This document shows, in pieces, positions 52,067 through 59,832 of a DNA stretch of 64,000 bases (the first letter of the stretch is position 1; each line of letters starts with the position of its first letter). Where the stretch lies: positions 62,001 to 126,000 of the forward strand of contig NZ_JAQOSO010000087.1 of NCBI RefSeq assembly GCF_030068505.1, read 5' to 3'. The DNA comes from Roseofilum capinflatum BLCC-M114. GTDB taxonomy: Bacteria; Cyanobacteriota; Cyanobacteriia; Cyanobacteriales; Desertifilaceae. The translations under genes were made by a program, and so were the position numbers. The notes below the pieces were generated by a model that saw nothing but the letters and a program-made list of their open reading frames with translations, ran no database searches and was not told the DNA's origin.

Positions 52067-52220
52067 CCAACCTGGTGTTCCTCTAGCTCACAAGAGGGTT
52101 CTTGTCCATTATTAACGATCCTCTCTGAATAATTTATCTCGTGAGGTTTTATCTGCAAGGGTTGAAAGGTTATGTTATATCATTTTCATAGCTTGCCTAC
52201 CCTCTTCCCCTTCTATCCTT

Positions 52221-52388
52221 ATGAACCGTTCTAAATTTGTGGCGATTCTCACGGGAGCCATTTCCTTACTTTTGGCGATCGCCTATCTGATTCTGGTACA
52301 ACTGCTAGATTTCCGAGGGGAAATGGTTCCTGCACCTCCCCTCTCTACCCAGTATGCCCCCTCGATCGCGATTCTGGATATCTCTTGA
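52221..52388 (+). CDS. 55-residue single-pass membrane protein
   Basis: An uninterrupted frame of 55 codons begins at the ATG at 52221: MNRSKFVAILTGAISLLLAI, continues AYLILVQLLDFRGEM and ends SIAILDIS. One strong transmembrane helix (about 7-28) is followed by a Pro-rich tail. The next gene starts two bases after its stop, so the two are translationally coupled. It probably anchors or assists the DUF39 protein. The evidence is the frame, the coupling and the typical membrane composition. Confidence 0.6.
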   Translation: MNRSKFVAILTGAISLLLAIAYLILVQLLDFRGEMVPAPPLSTQYAPSIAILDIS

Positions 52389-52390
52389 TC

Positions 52391-53566
52391 ATGCGTACCG
52401 TTGCCGAAATCAATGATAAAATTCGCCGCCAAGAAGCGGTGGTTGTTACCGTAGAAGAACTGAAAGCTAGGGTGGCAGAAAGTACGGTTTCTGAAGTCGC
52501 CCAACAGGTCGATGTGATTACCACCGGAACCTTTGAGACCATGGAATCTTCCGGAGCCATCATCAACCTGGGACAAACCGATCCCCCCATGAAAATTCGT
52601 CAATGTTGGATTGATAGTGTGCCTGCCTACTCTGGATTTGGAGCCGTAGACCTCTATTTAGGCGCAACTCAAATGGCAGAAGCACGAGAAGGAGAACCCC
52701 TCAAAGATCGGGGGGGTGGCCAGGTCATCGAAGACTTAATTGCCGGAAAATCCTTACCCCTACGGGCCCTGGGACAAGGTACAGATTGCTACCCTAGAGA
52801 ATCCTTTGAAACGACCATTAGCAAGGAAAGCATTAATCAATTTTATCTTTATAATCCTCGCAATCTCTACCAAAACTTTATCGTCGGAGTCAATGGGGGC
52901 GATCGCACCCTCTATACCTACCTAGGGCCCCTACTGCCCCGTCTCGGTAATGCCGTATATGCCAATACCGGGGCCCTCTCTCCCCTGCTCAATGACCCGG
53001 ACTTAAACTGGATTGGCATTGGTACAAGGATATTTATAGGCGGAGCGATCGGCTATATTACCTGGGAAGGAACCCAACACTTTCCCCTACAAAAACGCCT
53101 TCCGAACCGTACCCCCATCGGCCCGGCTGCCACCCTCTCCCTGATCGGAGATGCAAAACAGATGAGCCGAGAATGGGTCAGAGGCTGTTACTTCAAAAAT
53201 TATGGCCCCTCCCTAATGTTAGGCGTGGGAATTCCCTTTCCCGTATTGAATGAAGAAGTGGTTAAATGCTGCGCCGTGCAAGACCAAAACCTGGTAGCTC
53301 CCATTGTGGATTTCTCCATTCCCCGACGCAACCGCCCCACTTTTGGGCTAGTCAGCTATGCCCAACTCAAAAGCGGTAAAATTACCATCGAAGGGACACC
53401 GGTACGCACCGCTCCCTTAGCCAGTCTCCAGCGATCGCGCCAAGTGGCGATCGCCCTGAAAAACTGGATTAATAGCGGCAAGTTTACCCTCACCGAACCC
53501 GTAGCACCGATTTCTAGCGATCGCTCCTTCCTCCCCCAAGATCGGCTTCTGGAATCGATTAATTAG
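52391..53566 (+). CDS. Homocysteine-biosynthesis-type protein (DUF39)
   Basis: This 391-residue protein, from ATG 52391, shows the DUF39 pattern RTVAEINDKIRRQEAVVVTVEELK, given here only in part, then VDVITTGTFETMESSGAIIN, then LGQTDPPMKIRQCWI, and FGAVDLYLGATQM. Cys residues are present (QCWID, DCYPR, KCCAVQ). In methanogens DUF39 proteins make homocysteine from aspartate semialdehyde with a sulfide donor and a ferredoxin-like partner. The cyanobacterial form lacks a fused ferredoxin domain. The reaction here is inferred from the family. Confidence 0.85.
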   Translation: MRTVAEINDKIRRQEAVVVTVEELKARVAESTVSEVAQQVDVITTGTFETMESSGAIINLGQTDPPMKIRQCWIDSVPAYSGFGAVDLYLGATQMAEAREGEPLKDRGGGQVIEDLIAGKSLPLRALGQGTDCYPRESFETTISKESINQFYLYNPRNLYQNFIVGVNGGDRTLYTYLGPLLPRLGNAVYANTGALSPLLNDPDLNWIGIGTRIFIGGAIGYITWEGTQHFPLQKRLPNRTPIGPAATLSLIGDAKQMSREWVRGCYFKNYGPSLMLGVGIPFPVLNEEVVKCCAVQDQNLVAPIVDFSIPRRNRPTFGLVSYAQLKSGKITIEGTPVRTAPLASLQRSRQVAIALKNWINSGKFTLTEPVAPISSDRSFLPQDRLLESIN

Positions 53567-53579
53567 GGAGAGAGCCAAT

Positions 53580-53610
53580 TAATTCCCCATTCCCCATTAC
53601 CCATTACCCT
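53580..53610. repeat. Short heptamer repeat (CCCCATT type)
   Basis: A few units of CCCCATT/CCCATTA sit between the DUF39 and SLC12-type genes. They are of the same class as the repeats at 26.6, 27.5 and 31.4 kb. Confidence 0.6.
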
Positions 53611-53617
53611 AATTTCT

Positions 53618-55855
53618 ATGAAAAAAACCAGCTCAAGTGCCGAAGTGCCACAGATATCTGCCTCAGAAGAGCCAGTAAAAACGGGCTTGGGAACCTTTGG
53701 TGGAGTCTACACCCCTTCGATTTTGACTATCCTAGGAGTGATCATGTATCTCCGGTTTGGATGGGTGGTGGGCAGTGTGGGGCTATTTTCTACCCTGGCG
53801 ATCGTTACCCTATCTACCTCCATTACCTTCCTCACAGCCCTATCGATCTCTGCCATCTCCACCGATCGCGTCGTCCGCACAGGTGGCGCATACTATATGA
53901 TTAGTCGCTCCCTGGGCATTGAAACCGGAGGAGCCGTGGGCATTCCCTTATATTTTGCCCAGAGTCTTTCGATTGCCCTCTATACCATCGGTTTTGCCGA
54001 AAGCGTCGCCAAAACCTTTCCCGCCCTCAATCAGCTTTATGTAGGGATTATCACCACAATTTTGGTGGGAGTGGTAGCCCTCACCTCCGCCAGTGTGGCC
54101 ATTAAAGCCCAGTATTTCATTATGGCGGCAATTTTACTCTCCCTGGCCTCTTTTGCCTGGGGTTCAGGACTGCCTGATGTCACGCCTATGGGATGGTTCG
54201 GAGCGCCTCCAGATAGTAGCGCCCCCTTCTGGACTGTCTTTGCCGTCTTCTTCCCCGCAGTTACCGGGATCATGTCCGGGGTGAGCATGTCCGGAGACCT
54301 GAAAAACCCAGTTCGCTCCATTCCCGATGGCACTCTAGCAGCCGTGGCCACCGGATATGTGATCTATATGATTTTGCCGGTAATCTTGTCCCTGCGATCG
54401 GATGCAGCCAGTTTAATTGCCGATCCTCTGATTATGCAACAGATGGCTTGGTGGGGGCCAGCCATCTTGTTAGGGGTTTGGGGAGCCACCCTATCAAGTG
54501 CCTTGGGCAGTATTTTAGGCGCTCCTAGAGTCTTGCAAGCCTTAGCCAGAGATGGGGTACTTCCCGACTGGTTGAGCTTTTTGGGAACGGGAAGCGGCCC
54601 AGAAGATGAACCCCGGATCGGAACCATAATTACCTTGGGGTTAGCCGTCGCCTTAGTCTGTTTAGGCGAATTGGATCTGATCGCTCCCATTCTGACCATG
54701 TTTTTCCTCACCACCTACATGGTTCTCAATATTGCGGCGGGTATCGAAGCCTTTTTGCAAAGTCCCTCCTATCGCCCCGCCTTTCGGGTTCCCTGGTATC
54801 TCTCTATTTTGGGGGCGATCGGCTGTTTAGCGGTTATGTTCCTCATTGATGCTCTAGCGACTGTAATGGCGGCGATCATCGTTTTGGGCATTTTCCTCTG
54901 GTTACAACGGCGAGAACTCGAAGCCACTTGGGGAGATACTCGGCGGGGCCTTTGGATGGCCATTCTGCGCGAGGGACTCCTGCAACTCGATCATGCCGAA
55001 GATCCCAAAAACTGGCGGCCCCATTTATTAGTCTTATCGGGAATTCCCCGCAAACGCTGGCCCCTGATTGAGTTGGCTGATAGCCTGACCCATAACCGAG
55101 GGTTAATTACTATTTCTAGCGTGCTTCCAGAGGGCTATCGGGATCTCTCCCAGCAAGGAGAATTAGAGATTACGATTCGCGAATATGTGGAAAAACGAGG
55201 GGTACAAGCCTTGGTACGGGTGATTACGGCTCCCGATCCCTTTGAGGGGGCTGTGCGCTTGGTGGAAACCTATGGCTTAGGGCCGTTAGTTCCCAATACG
55301 GTGTTATTAGGCGATAGTGAATCACCTGAACGACGGGATCAATATTGTCAAATGATTGCCCAATTACACCAAGCCAAGCGCAGTATCATTGTGTTTCGGG
55401 AAAATGCAGAACGGGGGTTTGGCAGGCGGCGGCGGATTGATATTTGGTGGCGGGGAATGCAGGCGAATGGCGGATTAATGCTGTTGTTGGCTTATCTGTT
55501 GCGTACCGATATCGATTGGCATCAGGCGCAAATTTTTGTCAAAATTATTGTGACGGATGAAGCGGCGGCCGAATCAGCCCGGCTGAATCTGGAACAGTTT
55601 ATGGGTCAATTGCGTTTGGGGGCGATCGCCCAAGTGATTGTATCTGAAGGCCGTTTATTTGAAGATATTCTCCACGAAAGCTCCCAAAATGCTGACTTAA
55701 TCTTCTTGGGATTGGCAAAACCGGATTTAATTCCGCCTCACCAATATACCCACTATTATGAAACCTTGCATGATAAAACCGCTAATCTGCCCACGTTGGT
55801 TTATGTCTTAGCGGCTCCCGATTTCGATTTTGAAGAGGTGTTGACCGAAAATTAA
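53618..55855 (+). CDS. SLC12-type cation-chloride cotransporter / amino-acid permease-like protein
   Basis: This 745-residue protein has an APC-superfamily transporter domain at about 22-430 with roughly 12 helices. It opens LGTFGGVYTPSILTILGVIM, which is the signature start of the Na-K-Cl cotransporter family. A soluble C-terminal domain follows (about 430-745), with repeated alpha/beta segments as in SLC12 proteins. It probably moves ions across the plasma membrane. Which ions is unknown. The start ATG follows the short repeat; the ribosome site is weak. Confidence 0.87.
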   Translation: MKKTSSSAEVPQISASEEPVKTGLGTFGGVYTPSILTILGVIMYLRFGWVVGSVGLFSTLAIVTLSTSITFLTALSISAISTDRVVRTGGAYYMISRSLGIETGGAVGIPLYFAQSLSIALYTIGFAESVAKTFPALNQLYVGIITTILVGVVALTSASVAIKAQYFIMAAILLSLASFAWGSGLPDVTPMGWFGAPPDSSAPFWTVFAVFFPAVTGIMSGVSMSGDLKNPVRSIPDGTLAAVATGYVIYMILPVILSLRSDAASLIADPLIMQQMAWWGPAILLGVWGATLSSALGSILGAPRVLQALARDGVLPDWLSFLGTGSGPEDEPRIGTIITLGLAVALVCLGELDLIAPILTMFFLTTYMVLNIAAGIEAFLQSPSYRPAFRVPWYLSILGAIGCLAVMFLIDALATVMAAIIVLGIFLWLQRRELEATWGDTRRGLWMAILREGLLQLDHAEDPKNWRPHLLVLSGIPRKRWPLIELADSLTHNRGLITISSVLPEGYRDLSQQGELEITIREYVEKRGVQALVRVITAPDPFEGAVRLVETYGLGPLVPNTVLLGDSESPERRDQYCQMIAQLHQAKRSIIVFRENAERGFGRRRRIDIWWRGMQANGGLMLLLAYLLRTDIDWHQAQIFVKIIVTDEAAAESARLNLEQFMGQLRLGAIAQVIVSEGRLFEDILHESSQNADLIFLGLAKPDLIPPHQYTHYYETLHDKTANLPTLVYVLAAPDFDFEEVLTEN

Positions 55856-55876
55856 ATCGATTGACAACAGTAGGGT

Positions 55877-55912
55877 CAAAAAAATAGGGGCGAAAAATCT
55901 TTCACCCCTACT
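55877..55912 (-). terminator. Intrinsic terminator for the coiled-coil protein gene
   Basis: Read on the minus strand, TAGGGGTGAAA pairs with TTTCGCCCCTA across a short loop and is followed by a run of seven T. It lies 20 bases after the stop of the minus-strand gene at 55932. Confidence 0.85.
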
Positions 55913-55931
55913 CAACCAGAATTAAACGAAT

Positions 55932-56255
55932 CTATTCAAACTTTTTGACCGCCTTGTTGACGGATTCAGTTAAGTTTTGCCAAGCACTCTCGAATCCCGA
56001 TCTTAACTCTGACCAAGCATCTTCACTGGCATTCGATAATTCATCAAGTTTGAGTTTCGCTGCATCTCGCTTGGCATACAACTCTTCTAATGTATTATGG
56101 TATTCGACTGAAGCCTCAGACTGAGCTTGTTTGGCTTTCGCCTCAAATTCATCAATTTTCGCATTTAAACGATTTAATTGCGCGTTAATCTTCTCTTGAT
56201 ATTCTTTTCTAGATTCATGAGATTGAGTGGTTGGGTTAGGGGTTTGAGTAGCCAT
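55932..56255 (-). CDS. Small coiled-coil protein, hypothetical (Sll1863-like)
   Basis: This 107-residue protein is a charged helix: KEYQEKINAQLNRLNAKIDE, then FEAKAKQAQSEASVEYH and TLEELYAKRDAAKLKLDEL. Heptad spacing predicts a coiled coil. It resembles small stress-linked cyanobacterial proteins of the Sll1863 kind, which is a weak, similarity-by-eye statement. No transmembrane segment. A clean intrinsic terminator follows. Confidence 0.65.
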   Translation of the reverse strand: MATQTPNPTTQSHESRKEYQEKINAQLNRLNAKIDEFEAKAKQAQSEASVEYHNTLEELYAKRDAAKLKLDELSNASEDAWSELRSGFESAWQNLTESVNKAVKKFE

Positions 56256-56470
56256 AATGTTTGTGTTTGTTTTCCTAAATCGCTTCTGTATCCCATTTAA
56301 ACAAATCTAAGGGCTGTACACATCTATCTGTAGCTAGATTAACTGAGAGGAATGTCTCTACCTATGGGTTGACTTCTCTCTACCCGCAGACAGAGGAAGA
56401 TAAGTAAGAATGCTGTTAGACTCAAAGCGAATTGTTTTGATTGACCTGTTTTTTGGTTATTGTCTACACC

Positions 56471-56956
56471 ATGATTCCACCTGACTCTATCTCGTCCTGC
56501 CGTGCAGAGATATCAAGAAACTCCCCGATCAATCGCTCCCCCACCAGCGATTATAGCGATTATAGTGAGCCGATCGATTCCTACCGAGTCCCTGATTTTG
56601 CTATCAACTTGTTAGATTTTCAGCGCTTAAACTCTATTTCTCGTCGCAATAGACGCTTTCAAAGACGTTTACTCCAGAAAGTTTTGGCCATGGCTCATCA
56701 AGATCAACATAAACTTGTGACTGAATTGGACAATCAAAACTGGCCCGTGATTGAGATCACCGCTCATCGGTTAAAGGGATCGAGTGCCAATGTCGGGGCG
56801 ATCGCCGTTCATCAAGTCGCCACCGATCTAGAAGCTGGCGCTCAGGCCCAGAACAAGAGACAATGTGAAGATACCCTGACTCTTTTGAAAGAAAAGTTAG
56901 TGGAACTCGATCAATTTATTGGGCAACATTACCATGCTTCGCGGGGTAATGGGTAA
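56471..56956 (+). CDS. Hpt (histidine phosphotransfer) protein
   Basis: This is a 161-residue protein from the ATG at 56471 (an in-frame TTG ten codons upstream is less likely). The C-terminal half is an Hpt four-helix bundle with the phosphoaccepting His99 in ITAHRLKGSSANVGA. The first 60 residues are Ser/Pro-rich and disordered. It would carry phosphate between kinase receivers and output regulators. It lies next to, and convergent with, a receiver-kinase and close to a NarL-type regulator. Confidence 0.85.
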   Translation: MIPPDSISSCRAEISRNSPINRSPTSDYSDYSEPIDSYRVPDFAINLLDFQRLNSISRRNRRFQRRLLQKVLAMAHQDQHKLVTELDNQNWPVIEITAHRLKGSSANVGAIAVHQVATDLEAGAQAQNKRQCEDTLTLLKEKLVELDQFIGQHYHASRGNG

Positions 56957-56997
56957 TAAACCTCCAAAAGTGCTGCATCCCCAGGCACAGCTCAGGC

Positions 56998-58140
56998 TCA
57001 AAAATGAGAAGACGGCCTGCTCATCTTCTGGGGAATGTCAACCGTAAAAATACTGCCTTTTCCTGGTTCAGATTCTAGGGTAAGGGTTCCGTGATGGGCT
57101 TCAACAATGCGGCGACTGAGATACAAACCTAAACCGCTACTTAACCGTTTGGATTTACCGGCGATCGCCCAGGATTTACTTTGCCGAAATCGTTCAAAAA
57201 TTCGGCTTTGTTCTTCAGGAATAATTCCGTTGCCGGTATCCTGGACTTGTAAGCGAATCATCTTTTCTTCCGAAGAACGAATTAATTCTAGGCGAATATC
57301 AATTGAACCTTGTTGAGTAAATTTAATCGCATTTCCCACTAGGTTAATCACCACTCGACGCAATTCTAAGGGATCGCCCATCGCTTGAAAGGGATGGGGA
57401 ATAGGAGCGCCATCGAGGGTGTGAAAGTTTAATTGCAAGCCTTTCTCTTCAGCCAAGGGACTCAGTTCATCAACAACTTCTTGCACTAATTTCCCATAAT
57501 CAAACTTAGAAAAGGTTAAGGATTTTCTACCTCCTGCATAGCGATACACTTCAAGCAACGTATTAACCATATTGAGCAAATTTTGGTTACTGCGCTGCAT
57601 GGTAGATAAGGCTTCTTCCATCTCCGGGGTTAAGGGGCCAAAGGTATCTTGCCGAAACAGGGAAAACATGCGATCGGCTGCCACTAAGGGAGTTCGTAAA
57701 TCATGGGTGAGACGGGAAACGAAATCTTCCCGTTCATCTAAGGTTTGTTTGAGGCGTAAGAGCGATCGCACCCGTGCTAAGAGTTCATTCACATTAACCG
57801 GTTTGCGAATAAAATCATCCGCTCCAGCATCTAACCCTTCGACGACGCTCGATTGATCGTGGGCGGTAATCAATAAAATGGGGATAAAGGGTAAATAGGG
57901 GTTGTCCCGAATGCGCCGCGTAAATGCATACCCATCTAAGTCCGGCATAACCACATCGAGTAAAATTAAATCGGGAACAAACTGCTCCAATTCTTGAAGC
58001 GCTTGTTGACTATCGGATTGACAATTAATTTCGTATCCTTCTTCGCCCAAAATATTCTCAATTAACATTAAGTTGTCGGGAGCATCATCAACCGCTAAAA
58101 TTCGAGCAGGGCGGCGGTTTGCAGTGGGATCAGTTGCCAT
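56998..58140 (-). CDS. Response-regulator-fused histidine kinase (REC-HisKA-HATPase)
   Basis: This is a 380-residue soluble protein counted from ATG 58140; a TTG six codons upstream is less likely. The receiver has acidic Asp18/Asp19, phosphoacceptor Asp62 (LILLDVVMPDLDG) and conserved Lys (IRKPVN). The kinase has His146 (SRLTHDLRTPL), N-box NLVGNAIKF, DTGNGI and SGLGLYLSRRI. Receiver-first kinases take a signal by phosphorylation and then act as kinase or phosphatase. It is divergent from the NarL-type regulator and convergent with the Hpt gene, so a phosphorelay is likely. Confidence 0.92.
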   Translation of the reverse strand: MATDPTANRRPARILAVDDAPDNLMLIENILGEEGYEINCQSDSQQALQELEQFVPDLILLDVVMPDLDGYAFTRRIRDNPYLPFIPILLITAHDQSSVVEGLDAGADDFIRKPVNVNELLARVRSLLRLKQTLDEREDFVSRLTHDLRTPLVAADRMFSLFRQDTFGPLTPEMEEALSTMQRSNQNLLNMVNTLLEVYRYAGGRKSLTFSKFDYGKLVQEVVDELSPLAEEKGLQLNFHTLDGAPIPHPFQAMGDPLELRRVVINLVGNAIKFTQQGSIDIRLELIRSSEEKMIRLQVQDTGNGIIPEEQSRIFERFRQSKSWAIAGKSKRLSSGLGLYLSRRIVEAHHGTLTLESEPGKGSIFTVDIPQKMSRPSSHF

Positions 58141-58221
58141 GATAGTAACCAAGATCAATAGGGTTGAGGTGACTGGTCAAGGGGATCGCCCAGTTTTTTT
58201 TGATTCGGAGTCTAGACTACC

Positions 58222-58941
58222 ATGAGCGTTATCCGTGTTGTATTAATTGAAGACCACGATCTGACTCGTATGGGGCTGGGTACGGCTCTGAAACAACAGG
58301 AAATGATTGAAATGGTCGGTGAAGCGGCCAATGGCAAGCAGGGATTAGAGGTGCTGAAAGAAACGGCTCCTGATGTGGCATTAATTGATATTGGCCTGCC
58401 AGATTATGATGGCATTGAATTAATGCAACACATCCGAGAGTCCGAAGAGTTTGCGTCTCTAGCGCCGATTAAGGTTTTGATTTTGACGATGCATGACGAT
58501 CGAGATACGGTGTTAGCGGCGTTTGCAGCCGGTGCAGATTCCTATAGCTTGAAAGATGCCAGTATTGAGCAGTTGCTAGAGGCGATTGCGACCACCTATG
58601 AGGGGAATTCTTGGATCGATCCGGCGATCGCCCGTATTGTTCTGCATCAGGTACAAAAACCTCGTTCCGTTGCTCCTGATTCAGAGGAGTCAGAACAAAC
58701 CACAATTCGGTCAGTCGATCCCGAATATCGACAGGTGCTAGAGTCGGAACCCCTGACCGATCGCGAGCTGGAAGTTTTAGAATTAATTGTGGCTGGATGC
58801 AATAATGCGGCGATCGCCGAACAACTCTATATTACGGTGGGAACCGTTAAAACCCATGTTCGCAACATCCTTTATAAACTCTGTGTCGATGACCGCACTC
58901 AAGCGGCTGTTCGCGCTCTCCGCTCCGGTTTAGTCGGTTAA
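58222..58941 (+). CDS. NarL/LuxR-type response regulator
   Basis: This is a 239-residue regulator: receiver (about 4-125) with Asp56 (ALIDIGLPDYDG), acidic pair near residues 10-11, and Lys in YSLKDAS. The C-terminal LuxR HTH (about 173-235) is complete: PLTDRELEVLELIVAGCNNA, then AIAEQLYITVGTVKTHVRNI. It should bind DNA as a dimer when phosphorylated. The divergent receiver-kinase gene starts 81 bases away and is the obvious partner. Confidence 0.93.
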   Translation: MSVIRVVLIEDHDLTRMGLGTALKQQEMIEMVGEAANGKQGLEVLKETAPDVALIDIGLPDYDGIELMQHIRESEEFASLAPIKVLILTMHDDRDTVLAAFAAGADSYSLKDASIEQLLEAIATTYEGNSWIDPAIARIVLHQVQKPRSVAPDSEESEQTTIRSVDPEYRQVLESEPLTDRELEVLELIVAGCNNAAIAEQLYITVGTVKTHVRNILYKLCVDDRTQAAVRALRSGLVG

Positions 58942-58947
58942 AGGCCT

Positions 58948-58996
58948 CCCCTCTACCGAAAGACACACAAAGGTAATCTTTCCATCGGTAGAGGGG
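58948..58996. terminator. 12-bp perfect hairpin after the NarL-type gene
   Basis: CCCCTCTACCGA (58948-58959) and TCGGTAGAGGGG (58985-58996) pair perfectly around a 25-base loop. There is no T-run, so termination, if any, would be weak. A transcript-end stabiliser is possible. Confidence 0.5.
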
Positions 58997-59083
58997 ATCT
59001 CTATCGGGTGAAGGATGAGTAATCTTACTCGATCTTGATAGTCTGTAGATGACGTTAAGAACAGAGGTCAACTTAACTAACTT

Positions 59084-59272
59084 ATGTTTGTACTCTCAGA
59101 AATTCAAGCCAGCTCTAATAGTTTATCCATTCCTTTATCGGTACTACTTGTCTATGCTGGAGGCTTTTTAGCGGCCGTCATCTTAGGATCGATCGCTTGG
59201 TATAACTCCACTCGCTTAGTCGGCTGGAAGGATAAAGACCGTCCGGATATTGTTCCCGATATCGATCGCTAA
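59084..59272 (+). CDS. Small single-helix thylakoid-type protein (possible Psb35-related)
   Basis: This 62-residue protein has a lumenal-type N-terminus (MFVLSEIQASSNSLSIP), one transmembrane helix (about 18-42, LLVYAGGFLAAVILGSIAWYN), and a polar tail, GWKDKDRPDIVPDIDR. The pattern helix-then-GW-D-RPDIVP is what I associate with small cyanobacterial photosystem II accessory proteins annotated Psb35-related. This is from memory of the family, so it is only moderately sure. Confidence 0.6.
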   Translation: MFVLSEIQASSNSLSIPLSVLLVYAGGFLAAVILGSIAWYNSTRLVGWKDKDRPDIVPDIDR

Positions 59273-59329
59273 AACCGATCTATCTCTCAATTATTCGGGT
59301 TAAATTTGTTGAATTGGAGAATACAATCT

Positions 59330-59692
59330 ATGTCTACGATTAATAATCAAGAAACTGCCAAAAACCGCTTTGAACCCCAATACGATCGCGCCATTCCCCC
59401 GACGGAAACCGCTAGTCGTCAGGAACGAGAAGGGGAAAACTTTAAACAAACCCCTGATGCTGACGGAGGCATCGATACCACAGGCGGATATACCATGGAT
59501 CGGGAAGGGAAGTTGAATAACTTTGCGGTTGAGCCACAAATGTATGTGGAAACTCCCGGAGATCTAGATCATAAAGATGCACAGTTAGAATCCCAACGTC
59601 AGGGAACCTATCAAGAGGTGAAAGAAACGGATGAAGACGGGAAATTGTCGATGAAAGACGATAACCGAGGCAAAGGAGTTGGCATCATCTAA
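59330..59692 (+). CDS. Acidic, probably disordered cyanobacterial protein, hypothetical
   Basis: This is a 120-residue protein from ATG 59330, which has a GGAGA ribosome site; an in-frame TTG at 59306 is less likely. It is very hydrophilic and rich in Asp, Glu, Gln and Gly, for example TPDADGGIDTTGGYTMDREG and LSMKDDNRGKGVGII. No hydrophobic core is evident, so it may be disordered or a stress-induced hydrophilin-like protein. A clear terminator follows. Confidence 0.75.
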   Translation: MSTINNQETAKNRFEPQYDRAIPPTETASRQEREGENFKQTPDADGGIDTTGGYTMDREGKLNNFAVEPQMYVETPGDLDHKDAQLESQRQGTYQEVKETDEDGKLSMKDDNRGKGVGII

Positions 59693-59724
59693 TGCCTACT
59701 GTGTGTAAACTGAATAAGATCGAA

Positions 59725-59752
59725 GGGAGCGATAGGCGATCGCTCCTTTTTT
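59725..59752 (+). terminator. Intrinsic terminator
   Basis: GGAGCGA pairs with TCGCTCC around loop TAGGCGA and is followed by six T. It uses a HIP1-like core and lies 33 bases after the stop of the gene at 59692. Confidence 0.85.
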
Positions 59753-59832
59753 CTCATGGGTTGAATGGTTTTCTTCTAGGAATGTGGGCATCTTGCCCGC
59801 TTCTTAAGTTACCCTAGAAGATGGTGTGAGAG

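Noticed and set aside
59084-59272. Naming the small membrane protein PsbX, PetM or another specific photosystem subunit
   Set aside because: The tail GW-KDRPDIVP does not fit those subunits; Psb35-related is the nearest guess but is not certain enough for a symbol.
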